Counted from the stretch's first letter, positions 1 to 11,881 are shown. The stretch: DNA of 64,000 nucleotides from Clavaria fumosa (GCA_951802425.1 OX637797.1:3472001-3536000); one strand, 5' to 3'. The notes: a model not told the origin generated them from the letters alone. Program-made: numbers and translations.

Positions 1-60
1 TGATGCTTGCTTTCTAAAAATACGTTGATTATCAGGACCCCCACCTGCATGCGACGTGAC

Positions 61-1297
61 CTATTCCGTTCTTCCTTTTTCCATGCCCGTCCTGAGGCGG
101 TGAGTTTCGTGAGAGTATCCAATAGTCCCCGCAAACACGAGAGCGGCGCCGAACCACAAGTGTGCATGATTGACGGTGCTCGATGAGGAGAGAAACGACG
201 CGCTGATAATGAGGCTAACGGCTTTCCTGAGGGCCAAGACGAGTGTGACAGTCAAATTAGAGACACGGGTGGTGAGCCTGTTCACGCCGGCAGCGCACGC
301 AAGCGCCGCGAGCGCGCCGAGGGCGAGGGGTATGTATAACGAGGGGAAAGAGACGGGTGGCAATATGGCGGCGGCAGCCGTTGTGAGCGGGATATGCAGC
401 CGTGGCCCGGCGTTGATTTCTCGGAGCTGTATGACCAGATCGGTGCGGAACGGGAGGAACATGGGGATGGCGAAGAAGTGGAGATAGAAGAAAGATTCTT
501 GCCATGGCAAAGGATCTGGATCCACCTCGCGCTTTTGTCCGTTTTCATGAGTTTTCTTTCCACGTGCGGTGTGAAACGCCAGCAGAGTATACGTGTATTC
601 CTGCACGATGCCCAAAAAGCCAGACAGAAGGAGAGCAAGCGACAGGAGAGCAATTCCCGTCATGTATTCGGTGAGATCAAAATGACTCATAGATGAGCTT
701 GAAGTTGATGTGGGCTTCACGGCGGACAGGGTACTGATGACGATGCCGGCAGTGACAAAGAGAACGGATAGAATTTGCCGCGGGGTGTATCTTGTCGATG
801 AGAAAAAAAGGTTGGTCAGTTATGCAGACGAGGTCCTATCAGCTTAATTTTACTTTTTAGCACGAAGGAGCCAACCGAGAATCATGCTGATAAACAAACC
901 ACCACTTCTAAAAACGATATGAACGGACATCGGGACATGGAACTTGAAGGCGAGACTGTTGAGATATGAGACTGTGAAGTAGAGCGATACTTGGGCAAGA
1001 TACGAAAGGGCTGAAATTCTGCGCGTCTTGAGTGTAGGGTATGGTATGGCATAAGCCGACGACTTGAACGTGATGTGGTTTGGGAGGCCAACAAGAGAAA
1101 TAAGAATGAATTGCAAAAAAGTAATGAGAGACCCTGCGTTTGGACATTGAGAGGTGACGCTTTCCAACGTAATGGCGTTGCTATGTTTCGATGGTGTTTT
1201 GAAGACCACAAAAAAGAGGACTACGAGCAGTAGAAACGCACCTGCAACAACCACTGAAAATCCAGCTTACCGCGATCAACCACTCGATCGATTTCAT
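61..1297 (-). CDS. UDP-N-acetylglucosamine transporter, UAA/SLC35B family (YEA4-like)
   Basis: Golgi/ER antiporter that would bring UDP-GlcNAc (or a related UDP-sugar) into the lumen for glycan or chitin-related synthesis. Exons 1242-1297, 854-1180 and 61-790 splice to a closed frame of 370 residues. The start at 1297 was chosen because it gives the family N-terminus: MKSIEWLIAVSWIFSGCC, with the codon split by the first intron giving SNAITLE. The second exon carries the PNAGSLITF-like segment, the HVPMSVHIVFRSGG stretch and a GWLL helix; the third opens with KYTPRQILSV and continues through repeated hydrophobic helices, about ten in all. Length matches the family (about 350-400 aa). Substrate preference between UDP-GlcNAc and UDP-xylose cannot be read from the sequence. 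Transcribed away from the cyclin gene over a 510 bp spacer. Confidence 0.9.
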
Positions 1298-1807
1298 AAT
1301 GATCAGAAAGGAAGTTGTATTATGTAACACAACCGAAGCGTTTTCTTTTCACTTTTCACACTCCGCGAACATGGCATGTATGTTGAGAGTCCCCGCGCCA
1401 GTCAGCCTCCAGTCTCAACTTCCAGGCAGAAAGGAAACGGATAAATAGGCCAGACGGCGTCAAAAGATGGTTTCAAAATTTCTCTTCTACCCACTGCTTT
1501 CTCACTATTTTCTTCTTTCTTCATTGGCGTCATCTCCAACCAATTTTCTCTGATTTCGTTGCGGTCGAGAAGTCCTTGCGAGTTTTGTTGGAAACGAAGA
1601 CAACGAAAGGCCTCGTTCGAATTTAATCAATTCAAACAGCAGGAGGACAACTCCCTGGTCCTCTAGCTTGTCATTTTATTTTATTTTCATATCTTTCCCT
1701 CGACGGGTTCTTTCCTAACTCCCTCCTCCTCCTCCTCCTCCTCCTCCTGCTTGTCGACCACACATATCTACTATCGTCTCCCCGCTCCTTCCCCCTGACT
1801 TGGACAG
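1298..1807. promoter_or_regulatory. Divergent intergenic region between transporter and cyclin
   Basis: No coding signal. The half nearest the cyclin is strongly pyrimidine-rich, as in many basidiomycete 5' leaders, and contains a (CTC)n microsatellite at about 1722-1748. It should hold the promoters of both divergent genes. No other motif stood out. Confidence 0.5.
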
Positions 1808-3594
1808 ATGCCTGCGGTTTGGCCTGCCTCTCTTGTGCCGCGGGAAAGTCACAACCCAGATCTCCTTCGATTGCTCTGCCAAGATGTGTCCCCCCTCATG
1901 ATGTCTTACATCGCGGAAGAGATAACTCGCGTGATACGGATTGAGCAGTCACCGCAAGAAAAGGTGAACAACCCTGCTTTACTCACCCCACCTACCACCC
2001 CGACCAAAACAGACTTTGCCCACATGGACACTTCCTCGCCCTCGTCTCCTCAATCACCGCCGCTCATTCCATTGGAATCGTTTATCGTCTATCTCGTGCG
2101 GCGCTCCAATGTTCAAGCTCCTACGCTCCTTACGACACTCATCTATCTTCACCGTCTTAAAAAGAAGCTTCCGCCCACCGCAATCGGTAACCACTCTCTA
2201 TTTCTCTTCGTTCGCCGTATACAGATTTTCTGACCAAACACTACGAAGGCGAGACGTCCACACGTCACCGCGTCTTCCTCGCCCTGCTAATCATTTCTGC
2301 GAAATACCTCAACGACTCCCCCCCGCTCAATAAACACTGGGCGTATTACGCCAAGCTCTTCGAAATCAGGGACATCAAATTTATGGAGTGCCAGGTGCTC
2401 CTCCTGCTCGGCTACGACCTCCGCCTGAGCGAGTCCGAGGCATATAATACTTTTGCTCCGCTTATGTCAGCCACGGCGCAACTGACTCGGCTCGAGGCTG
2501 TCGAGAAAGTTTCCAAAGCGAGCAAAGCCCGCGCCCTCGCCCAAGCACTTCTGGTGACCCCCCCGTCCGACCGCGACACTAAGGTCTTTAAACCCTCATC
2601 CAGAAACGTGCATCACCAACACCCTACTCAGTATCACCACCACTCGCAACAGACGACAGCGAGCACCCTCGTCTCCGCCGTTCGAGGCATCGCCAAGCGT
2701 CTGTCGTCTACCCATCTCCGCCGCGCCTCTTCCTTCCTCCCTATCTCCTCACCATCTAGCAGTGTGTTTAGCAACTTCGGCACAGTGACCACAACCAACG
2801 CCACAGCCTGTTCCGCCGTGTCCGCCTTCGATTCTCTCACGGATGACTCTGGCTCGTACTACTCGTCGAGCTCGTCGGAGAGTAGCACCCATAGCGAGTC
2901 CGATGACCCTTCGCCGTCCCAAAGAGTTCAAGAGCGGCTGGTAGACTGTGATAACTCCAGATGTCTTGGAAAGCCTAATTCTGCTGTTGCCGCCCTACAG
3001 ACCCACTGCTACCCTCCTCACACTTGGAGCGTCCGTGAGCGCTGTCGCAAGCCCTCTGGAGGCTCCGTGAATTCCGTGGGCACGGTTAGATGCCTCCCGT
3101 GTCTCTCTACTTCGCCAGAGAGGAATCGTAGCGTTGCCGGTCGACAAGTGAGCGCAGCCTGTTCATTCTTCGACAACAAGGACGACGGTGGTGATGTCGA
3201 TGACGCGGAAGTGGATACGGGCACGGACACGGACACATCCACAGGCGTCCCTGCGAACGCAGGCAGGTCAACCGCGAGCACGCCCTCCGCATTCTCCAGC
3301 CTCACGAGTTCCTCCGCCTCAGGTTTCCTGAGCCGGGTCTGGGGTGCCGCGAAAGGGCATTCGAACGATCTAACTCCCCCGTCCGCGTCTGAGAGCACTA
3401 CAGCCACTGCGAGGGGAACAAGGCACATTGCTGCAGCCGCCCCTATGTCGGGCGCGTCGACGGAGAATGATGGTCAGCCTGCTCCGCGTAGTGGTCGGGA
3501 CAGTGCATTCAGGAGATTGATCATGATGCACTCAAGGTCATCGCTCTTCCCCAAGGCGGAAGGCTCCGAGAGGGCTGCTATGGTGGAGGCCTGA
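1808..3594 (+). CDS. PCL-type (Pho85-like) cyclin
   Basis: Cyclin of the PCL1/PclA class, predicted to activate a Pho85/CDK5-type kinase at G1/S or during morphogenesis. Exons 1808-2186 and 2225-3594 give a closed frame of 582 residues. The cyclin box runs from about residue 95 to 200 across the intron: PLESFIVYLVRRS, LLTTLIYLHRLKKKLP, then TRHRVFLALLIISAKYLND and a KHWAYYAKLFEI segment, followed by ECQVLLLLGYDLRL. The remaining 380 residues are low-complexity Ser/Thr-rich sequence with an acidic Asp/Thr patch near residue 440, typical of fungal PCL cyclin tails. The start at 1808 is the first ATG after the CT-rich leader. Its exact kinase partner is inferred from the family only. Confidence 0.88.
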
Positions 3595-3597
3595 GAT

Positions 3598-3989
3598 TGC
3601 TGACCGAATCTATGGACAATCTATTATACCCGTCTTCGGACTTGCTTAATTTTTCATCCTTTGAGATCTACAAAACACGGTGCTCGGACGATGGACTTTG
3701 CGATGTGCTTATATTTAATAGTCCGCAATTCGTTCAAACATATCTATTATGACAAACACTATTTTCGAGTACTCCGTTTTGCCCTTCGGCCACCACATCA
3801 TAATCATGACTTGCTTCAATGTGGTTATAACTTATTACAGTAATAATACATTCTCTTCCTTAGACCGGTGTCACTCCACCATGCGGAGTCAATTCGGACA
3901 CACCTGTACCCCAAGATTACTTTTTAAAAGGGACTAAAATGAGCCATTGCTAGCAATCATATAGTATAGTACATAAATAGCCCAGATCC
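3598..3989. other. Convergent intergenic region
   Basis: AT-rich stretch between the stop codons of the cyclin and CBP80 genes, presumably both 3' UTRs. Only short, non-conserved reading frames are seen. Confidence 0.5.
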
Positions 3990-6900
3990 TCATTCCTGAC
4001 CAATGGCTACATTCCATATCTTTTTCATGAGCACCGCAGAAGGATCCGTAGACCTTTCGATCTTGGCGAAGGACACTGTGCTCAGAGTGACAGAATAATT
4101 GCGGAGATAGGGCGAGTACTGTTGGTCGGAAACGGCTCGATGTCAGCAACAGACCTCCATCCATGGATCGGACACAAGAACGTTATCGGAGGAAACACAT
4201 ACATATCTGCAAAAGTGTCTATACCATCCCCAAGTCTCCCATGCATGCCATTGTTCGGCGCTCCAGCTCAAGCGGTCAAGCCAGGCCTGCTCTGTTAGGA
4301 CTCGACGAGACGGGTCGTTCGCAGGGTGATCTTGGTCAGTCAAGACTAAGCAGGACATGAATCCCTCCAGCGTCTTCGACAAGGCTTCTCGTTGCTCCAG
4401 GGTCAAGCTAGTGAAAGCTTTCAATGCTGTGGTAAGCACTGGATTCTCCGCCATGGGCACATCGTCTGTCGTAGTGATAAAAATCAGGAAAAGGAATGTG
4501 AAATGGGTGGCGAGTTGTGAGATTCACCTATTTTTGCATCGCCGTCCACTTCCATTGGGTTGTCCTCTTTCGCCTTCGCCCTTGCTCTGTTGTCGTCCTC
4601 TTCTTTTCGGAGGGCCGTCACCTTCCTCCTCGCGATCATGACTCGTCCATTCGCTTTATCCAGAGCGCCTTTCAATAAATCCCATCTAAAGGCGTCCAGA
4701 CTCCGCTCACGGCGCTCCCCGACCAGTGCCGCCGCCGTGCCGCCGCGCGCGAACGTCCATTGCACGACATCGCAGGGGCTCACGATCTGGTACTGCATCA
4801 GCTTGTCAAAGACGATGGCGACCATCTGGCGGTTGCGCTTCCAGAAGGCAGAGGCTGCGTCAAGGATATCCGTCTTGGCATCTGCGCCCCGGCCGACCTC
4901 GCCGCTGGAGATAGCGCGTAGCAATGGTAGATAACGCTCGATCGCGTTCAAGAGGTGAGAGAACGATCGAGAACCGATGTGCAGAAGGGACTGTATGGCG
5001 ATTGACCGCACGACAGTGTCGACGTTGACGCCGAGATCCTCGTGGGATTCCAATGAGGTCCTGAGGGTCTCAAGGTGTGAAACCAAGTCTTCCGCTGTCG
5101 CCCGTCCGCGGAAGTGATTCAGGGTGGTTTGCGCAGCATCATGCTGAGGATGCTCTGCACAAGTCATCATCGCAGGTGTATTGAGAGGGAGAAAGGAAAG
5201 GAAAGAGAGACGTACCTGGTTCATCGTATTCAAAAAGTGGCCCAGGAGCATCAGCCGGGATCGCGTTCGCACTAGCCACTTGAATAGGCTCGGGTAGTGT
5301 CTTCAAAATCCTATCATGATAAGATAACCGTATCTCAAACTCGATTGCTCGGCGAATGAATGTGCGCTTCGAGTGTTCTTCGGCCAAAGAAAGGTCTGGA
5401 ATCCTGTCACCACAGTGAGATATTGAATGGAGGAGTCCACAGTTGTACCGACCATTCCTTCCACACCCATTGGAACCCGAAATTACTCATGTGAACTGCA
5501 AACCATTCCGAGAAGCGACGAGCAACTTCAACGTCCAGCCCTTCTCCGAGGTTGCCATACAGCTTGCGAATGGATTTACCGACGGCCGGTCCGACAGTCG
5601 ACGGTGAAAGTTTGCAAAGTTCAGTGATGAGCGATATGTAATAAATTGACTTTTGCGAAGACTCGGGCAGGACAAGGTACAAGCCAAGCACAACCTATAC
5701 AACAAATAAGTGCGGATAAAATAATAGGAGCATGGTGTGTCAAACCTCGATGATAGTGCTTTCTAGCTGCCAATTATCGCTTACTACAGGGTTCACTTCA
5801 ACAGGCGCACCAGGCTTTGGCTTGAAGGTTCCTGGAACAGTCCATTTCGGATACTCAAGTAGAATACGAGCGCATTCTTTCCGATTAATCTCGAAGATGT
5901 CGATGATGTCCAGCAGAGCTGATCGTATGGCGTATCCAGAAGGGATGCTTGGTTGGGGGGTGACCTACATCATAGACTTCTCAACATAGCCAAGCAATTA
6001 CGAATCACTCGCAAAACGGACCTCGTTGTCGAAGAAGCGGAGAAAATATTCGGGCCAATCTTCTTTTTTGACTTGTGTGTCTTCACCGGCATCAGCGGAC
6101 AGGGCGTCCAGTTCTATGACTTCTGGTGGGACTAACACGGAAGGCAGCGGGAATGGGGGCGCGACGACGGGATCGATATTAGGAAACTCCGCATATGGTT
6201 GGGGCAACATGGACTTGGTTGCTTCAAAAGCAGTCTCGTTCAGCGTTTTCAAGGTTGCCAGTGCAGAATCTAGGAGCTAAGACAATACGATCTGAGTCAT
6301 TTTTGCGCGCACAAAATGTCAAACTGAGATTGTACCTCTTCAGCGCCATCACGGCTGATCGAATCTGCGTGAAGTTGCCCGATCGGGTGAACGAGCCACT
6401 TTGTATTTGAGATGCTTTCGTTGTATCCATGTATTGTATTTATGATCTCCGCAACCGTGGCTGCTGATGTAGTTTTCAGGATATGGCCACCCTGCAAGAC
6501 AAGGTTGAGCAAAAGATCGTGGCGCAAAGGTGATCAGAAAACGCACGATCATGAGACCCTCTGCAGCACAGAAAGCAGCCCTTTTAGCCCTCGCATGTGA
6601 CACGCCGAATTCGTCAAGAACAGCAGTGAAAGATTGGAGCAACGCGGAGAGCGATTCCGCGGACACAACTTCGGCGACCGTCAAGTGGGCGAAAAAGTGT
6701 ATCTAAATCAACGAATGGGAATGAGTCAGGTTGGTAACGCTTGAGATGCGGCTTCCGTTGCTCACGCATAAACGCATTTCCCTCCATGCAAGTTTGTCGA
6801 GGAAAGCTTGGAAACCCTTCCAAAAATCCTCTAGGATCTGCCTTCCCAAAGAAGGGGAATCTGGCATAGACTTCTCCTCAGGAGGATCGTAGAGAAGACG

Positions 6901-7401
6901 AAGAACAGCCGCATAATACGGTATTTTGTATGGTTGTTCGGTGACCCTGCATGGAGACAAGGAATAACTCAGATTGCGCTTAATAATTGCACCACGAAAC
7001 ACACACCCTATGCGAAATCCTTCAGCTACAGCAGGAACACTGATAGGATCTTGTTCGCGTATCTGCTTTACGATACGAGGAAGTTCCTGTATCGGATCCT
7101 GGACAGACGAAGCGGGTTGAATTGCAAAATTTGGCCATGAAAACGTAGCGCGCAGAAGAGGGAATGGGGCTACTCACCACTTCGCCCAACTTGATGATAG
7201 CAGACCTGAGCTTCTGCTCTGGTGTTTCGAAAACTTCACGGCGATGGTCATGGTCATCTGAGGAGTAAAAGACCAAAGGATTGGTCGGTTGTTGGATGAC
7301 GAGGACGTTTGGAAGAGTCTCAATGTATTGTTTTTTTCCTCACCTCTGTGACGCCTGCGATTATGATGACCGCCGTGGTGGTAGACACGGTCGAAACTCA
7401 T
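3990..7401 (-). CDS. CBC1: Nuclear cap-binding protein subunit 1 (CBP80)
   Basis: Large subunit of the nuclear cap-binding complex, which with CBP20 binds the m7G cap of nascent RNA polymerase II transcripts and links capping to splicing, export and decay. Thirteen exons give a closed frame of 881 residues: 7344-7401, 7178-7257, 7007-7098, 6766-6946, 6547-6702, 6336-6491, 6022-6276, 5746-5964, 5453-5694, 5216-5403, 4528-5154, 4203-4465 and 3990-4118. The N-terminus is basic and His/Arg-rich. An MIF4G-like segment follows (ETPEQKLRSAIIKLGEV, PYYAAVLRLLYD), then the middle helical domain (FRIGV...YKIPYY, CARILLEYPKW, FEIRLSYHDRIL) and the C-terminal domain (KLMQYQIVSPCDVVQWTF, FMSCLV). Length and order match fungal CBP80. 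No break was seen. Confidence 0.95.
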
Positions 7402-7785
7402 ATTTCGCTGAGATGGTTAGCGCCCGACACTCAATGAGACCCTTGGGCACAACGCCAAGTGTGAGTCCTCTCGTCCTTGACCACAGAACACGTGATGCGT
7501 GACTCCGTCAATTTACCCGTCACACCTTCTTAGCTGAGTCATTCCTTCCAATTGCTCTTACCTGGTCATTAATTCATGTTTGGACTTCGTCACCACGGCG
7601 TCGTCTTGACTCAAATCCCAACCATTAATGTGACTGCGATGGGGGCTTGGGCCATTGCAGAGGCATGGTGGAGTGGATGGGGCACATGCAACATGAGCAG
7701 GGTGGATGGATAGGTGTGCAGGTGTGGGTAGGCACAGGCAGTGGGGGTTGGCATGGATGGGGTGCGGGCGGGTGCTGAAGCACCG
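7402..7785. other. CBP80 upstream region with G-rich low-complexity stretch
   Basis: Promoter side of CBP80, then a G/TG-rich low-complexity stretch at about 7640-7800 built from degenerate GGATGG and GTGTGG words. No gene was recognised. CpG is already scarce from about 7640 on. Confidence 0.4.
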
Positions 7786-8307
7786 AGGGGGCTGAGTTTA
7801 GGTCAAGAGGAAGTTGTGACCTGGAGGAATAGCATCAGCAAAATAGTCCAGCTATAAAATGGTATGGACTTGTATGTAGCACTTCAAGGTGTAATGTAGG
7901 TGTTACATAGCAGTCTGCCAGTTCCATGAGCATTTTGGTTTGGCTCCCACTGAGTGTGCATTTTACAAGGAGGATTCCTAAAGAACAAGACAAGTAAGAA
8001 TCAGATTATCTATGGTAATAATCCACCATGCACCTGTAAAACACATAAACACCCTCACCACCTGCATGTTTAAAAAGTCATGCTTACTCTAGCCAAAATT
8101 GTCAGCACAGAGTGATCTGGCACACCATTGTTAGTTCCCTTTCCAAAGCCATTTCTTCAAGATCTGGGCTAGTGTTGAAGGGAACTCTGGCTTCTCAAAG
8201 CATACTCCACAGGTTGTGAAAAAAGAGCCCTGCCACTCTTCTCCTTCACACTCTCACATTCTTGCTAGGTGGGTGTTCAGTGTTCACAGTATAGAGAATT
8301 CTCCCTA
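7786..8307. repeat. CpG-free block 1, probable relic of a methylated repeat
   Basis: Reading base by base, there is no CG dinucleotide between the CG at 7784-7785 and the CG at 8308-8309, about 520 bp. TG and CA are abundant. Flanking genes have many CpGs. No coding potential remains and no terminal repeats or target-site duplication were found, so the element type is unknown. Confidence 0.55.
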
Positions 8308-8340
8308 CGACCGTCCTTAGAGACTAAAAAGTGAAGTGTA

Positions 8341-8483
8341 TCTCAGTATTATTCAATACTGAGGGTTAGACAATCCAGGTACCTAAAAAGTGAAGTGTCT
8401 AGTAGTCGCATGTAATAAGCGACATAAAAGAGAGTATGAAAAAAGGAGCTAACACTCACATCTCAGTATTATTCAATACTGAG
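8341..8483. repeat. Two identical perfect hairpins 120 bp apart
   Basis: The same 23-bp sequence occurs at 8341-8363 and 8461-8483. Each is a perfect inverted repeat, CTCAGTATT and AATACTGAG around an ATTC loop; the second copy extends the stem by one pair (T/A). The word CTAAAAAGTGAAGTGT also occurs twice (about 8324-8339 and 8382-8397), and a weaker ACACT/AGTGT pair brackets the second hairpin. The arrangement lies at the edge of the CpG-free block. Confidence 0.75.
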
Positions 8484-8838
8484 AAGTGTAGTGGCGTGAC
8501 GCGCTACGGTAAAAGTCTAAATGAAACTCCGACCTATTCTTGTACCGAATATGCAACACACAGAGCTATCAAGCTCAAACACTCTTTCTTATTCACTTGT
8601 GGATGTAGTGGTAACTTTTCATTTACCCACCCTACTCTCCCTTGAGTTTCTTCATCAAATACACAGGACCTGCGCGAGAGCAGCAGGAGTGATTACGACT
8701 TATCAGTCGCTGCACAGCTCAGCGCTATTGGACGATTTGAAAACAACGTTGATTGTGGTTAATAAAATAATTATAATCAGCCTGTTGTTATGTCTATAGT
8801 TCGTGGATGATGGACTTTTTTGGTAAGATAATAGCACG
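8484..8838. other. Gene-free DNA downstream of the mitochondrial carrier
   Basis: No recognised gene; short open frames only. The last 100 bases are probably the 3' UTR of the carrier gene on the minus strand. Confidence 0.35.
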
Positions 8839-10271
8839 TCAATTCGCGCTCGTGATGTTACTTTCGTCCCGTCTCATGGCCGCTTGCCGTAAGAGCCATG
8901 CCAGGTTCTCGTACACCACGAACGTGACGCACGTGCCGGGCATGACGCGGACGAGGTTAATCCCGAGCCCACGGTAAAAGCCGCGCACAGACTCCTTACT
9001 CCACGTCCGCCGGATCGTCGCTGAGATAGTGGGGTATAAATGCTTTGTCGCGTCGTTCTGCCAAAACATGGTCAGCGAGACGTTCGCGTCCAGAAGATCA
9101 TTGTAGCAGACCTGAAACCGAGCACGTATCACTTGATACGGGTATGTCAATGCCAACGCGCCTAGCTTACTCGCACCACTCATCACGACGTACGCGGTAT
9201 TCGACTGTGTTCAGGAGGGCGGTATGCACGGAAGTTTCGGTGAGAAGCAAGAAACAAGGAGACCCAATAAATTCAGCGTACGAGCTTGTCTACGGGCTTG
9301 GAGCGCTTTCTGTGCCGCTCAAAACCCCACTTTTTCATTTGTTCGTAAGCCATAAACTGGATTGCGCCGTTAAGGACACCGAAAAGAGCCAGAGTCGTGC
9401 CCAGGTAGAGGCCCCGGACGCCTTCTATTCGGTATATTGAGGAGAGTCCGTCTAAAGCATTGGTATAAAACGTAAAAATACAGTAAATGAAGAGTCAATG
9501 TTGCGCACGCCATAGGCTTCGGTACGCGTTCGGGGAATCAGGTTTCGTCGTGAACATACGAACTTTGACGACCCATATCGGGTTAGTGATGATCGCAGTC
9601 GCCGCACCTGTTTCGGAGAAGCGGGGCCATTAGAGGCTGGACGGGAATCTAGAAGAACAAATCCCGAACTCGCTTGCTTGAGCAGAACAGAGGAGATAAG
9701 TGCCTGGTGACATTTTCTGCTGCTGTTGTTGTGGATCATCGGTGGACGTTATGCGCTTTTTGAGCATGTTATAACTAAAATGACAAGCAGAAAAAAAGGG
9801 TACTGTATAAATTCAAATATTTCGGGAGAAGCAGAGAGATCATACAAGAGAAAGTACATGCCCCAGCTGCTGGCATTTCCGGTTATATTCGCGCCGACAC
9901 CTCGGTACAGTCCACGCCAGCCATCCTGCTTTTGTATGTCGCGCAAGGCGAGATATATCTTGTTGCCGACGCCGATCCTGCGGACGACAGCGGAAGCGGA
10001 GGGAGAAGCAGACATAGGGAGGTGAGATGGCGAGGCTGAACCAGTGGCGGTGGTGTGTGTCTGGAAAGGGGTGGTAGACACTTGAAATTGCACCTTGATG
10101 AGGTCTAAAGGATGCATGCAGAGCACGGCGACAGTTCCTGCGCCCAAGCCGGCGAAGGCATGATCCTGGCGGATGAGAAAATTGTATTCTGTAATTCTGG
10201 CATGAAACCATTAACCAGCGACGCACCAGCGACGGCGTTGGAAAGAAACTCGGCGTTGTGCTCTTCGACAT
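8839..10271 (-). CDS. FLX1: Mitochondrial FAD/folate carrier (FLX1/SLC25A32-like)
   Basis: Inner-membrane carrier predicted to move FAD or folate between cytosol and mitochondrial matrix. Seven exons (10227-10271, 9846-10165, 9674-9774, 9509-9607, 9282-9451, 9112-9204, 8839-9057) give a closed frame of 348 residues. All three carrier repeats are visible: MHPLDLIKVQFQV, TNPIWVVKVRMF and TYPYQVIRARFQ (PX[D/E]XX[K/R] motifs, with Q and W variants), plus GLYRGVGANITGNASSWGMYF, typical of the FLX1 group. The middle loop has a Q5 run. The third intron (9608-9673) must start with GC rather than GT for the frame to hold. The gene sits between two CpG-free blocks. FAD versus folate cannot be decided here. 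Confidence 0.9.
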
Positions 10272-10342
10272 GGATGTGTCCGACTTGTCATTTGAGGCTT
10301 TTTTTTTTGAATTGAATTGAATCAGCATTTGTCATTGAGGCG

Positions 10343-10890
10343 CTGACATCAGCAAAACCTGAAATTGCTTTATAGCACTCTGGAGCACTGTAAAGAGGGG
10401 GACCTTGGTAGGGGTGCTATGGGTTACTATGGGTTACTCTATAGTGCTATATAGTTATCCATAGCTAGCCATAGCAGGCAGAAAACCCAGGTTTTACTGA
10501 TGGAGGTCGACACCTCAGGACACGGTTTGTGCCATTGCCATGATGGTCTTGTTTCCCCAGCTTCATACATGGTCAAGGGCATTATGACAAGGTCCAATTT
10601 GCACAAGGTCAAGCACAGTATCCTCTGATTTGTACAGATAACACATTGTTATCACCTTAGAGTACAAAGCTCTTTGAATTCCAAAGTCATGATGATGCTG
10701 TAGAGTGTCTGCTCCAAGATGATGTTGTCAGGATTACTGTACTTAGGTAAGCAGCCATAGTGAAACCAATAATGGCCATGATGACCCTGTGTTAATGGCA
10801 TTAATTGTGTTACCAATTGGCTTCACATTTGCACAGAAGATTGACACCCTCAAAACAGCAATACAGTAAGGACTTTGTTATGGAGTTGCC
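10343..10890. repeat. CpG-poor block 2, probable relic of a methylated repeat
   Basis: Between 10343 and 10890 only two CGs are seen (10508 and 10523), leaving about 366 bp (10525-10890) and 165 bp (10343-10507) entirely without CpG. The left part has a direct repeat of TATGGGTTAC (about 10419 and 10430) and nested near-palindromes such as CTATAGTGCTATATAG. No reading frame or element ends were identified. Confidence 0.5.
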
Positions 10891-11881
10891 CGTGATAGAC
10901 ACTGGCATGTGTTTTCTTACGTAATTGTCACGCGCCTTTTATTATTATTATTTAATTATTTTAGCATTTTACCGCAACATGTAGCTAAGACAAAGACGCG
11001 GTGGGGTGATGATGTAGGTAAGAGGTAAGATAATTGTTGTGGATGTAATTGCTGTGGTCTAGTGTGGGTCGGGGGGACTCCGCTGGGTATGAGGCCATGT
11101 CCGATAGCCGGGTAATTCGGCCCTGGGGGTTTTCCCGTCGCCGTAAATGCTCCGGAAAGTCGTAAGAATTGTGCGATCGCGAGCAGGCCCTTGGTGCCGC
11201 TCGGGAGTACCAGCGGCGAGTGATCGCGGTGTACCACCAATGAGATATGTCGGTGTTCGTCGTACGTTCGACAGTTGTGGAATACATGGTCTCGGAATCG
11301 TGTTAGCGACGTGGCCTTAATGGGTCCCCATTACCAGCTTTCATCACAACCACACATCAGCGTATCAGCACTCAATGAGTGACACACCAAAAAGAGAAGG
11401 CACGTCGTCTATCTCTTCTCAACTACCACTCACGCTTCTCAACTGCCAATCAGGTCCGCTGATGATTCTGCCGACATGTGGTTGATTCCACGGTGACCCT
11501 TGATCTCGGTCGCAGAAGCTCACGTCTACGTGATTCTGCCAAGGGTTCTTCGCTCTCTTCTGCTCGCGGTAATGGGAGACGAGCTTGTGGATACAGCGGC
11601 ATAGAGACTATGATGAGACGGATGACCCTCCCTGTTCTCCAAATTCAGTTGGACGATCTTCGGATCACATCGAAATTAATTAGGCGTACGGTTGGTACGG
11701 TTGGTCGCCGATTTTTCGGATCACGTCTAGATCAATTTGGCTTCCACAGTGCCAATATTTATATCGTGGAAGATGTGGTTTTGGTGTGCCAATATTTATA
11801 TCGTGGAAGATGTGGTTTTGGTGTTCCCCCGACTTTATCTCCACTCTTCACTATCATAGCCTGGAGACTTCGTAAGTCACA
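10891..11881. other. Intergenic region upstream of DUF6534 copy A, with 37-bp tandem duplication
   Basis: No recognised gene. Two overlapping minus-strand frames near 10956-11287 have no family features and are not annotated. A 37-bp unit is exactly duplicated at 11749-11785 and 11786-11822, ending 59 bases before the start codon of the DUF6534 gene, so it lies in its probable promoter or leader. Confidence 0.55.
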
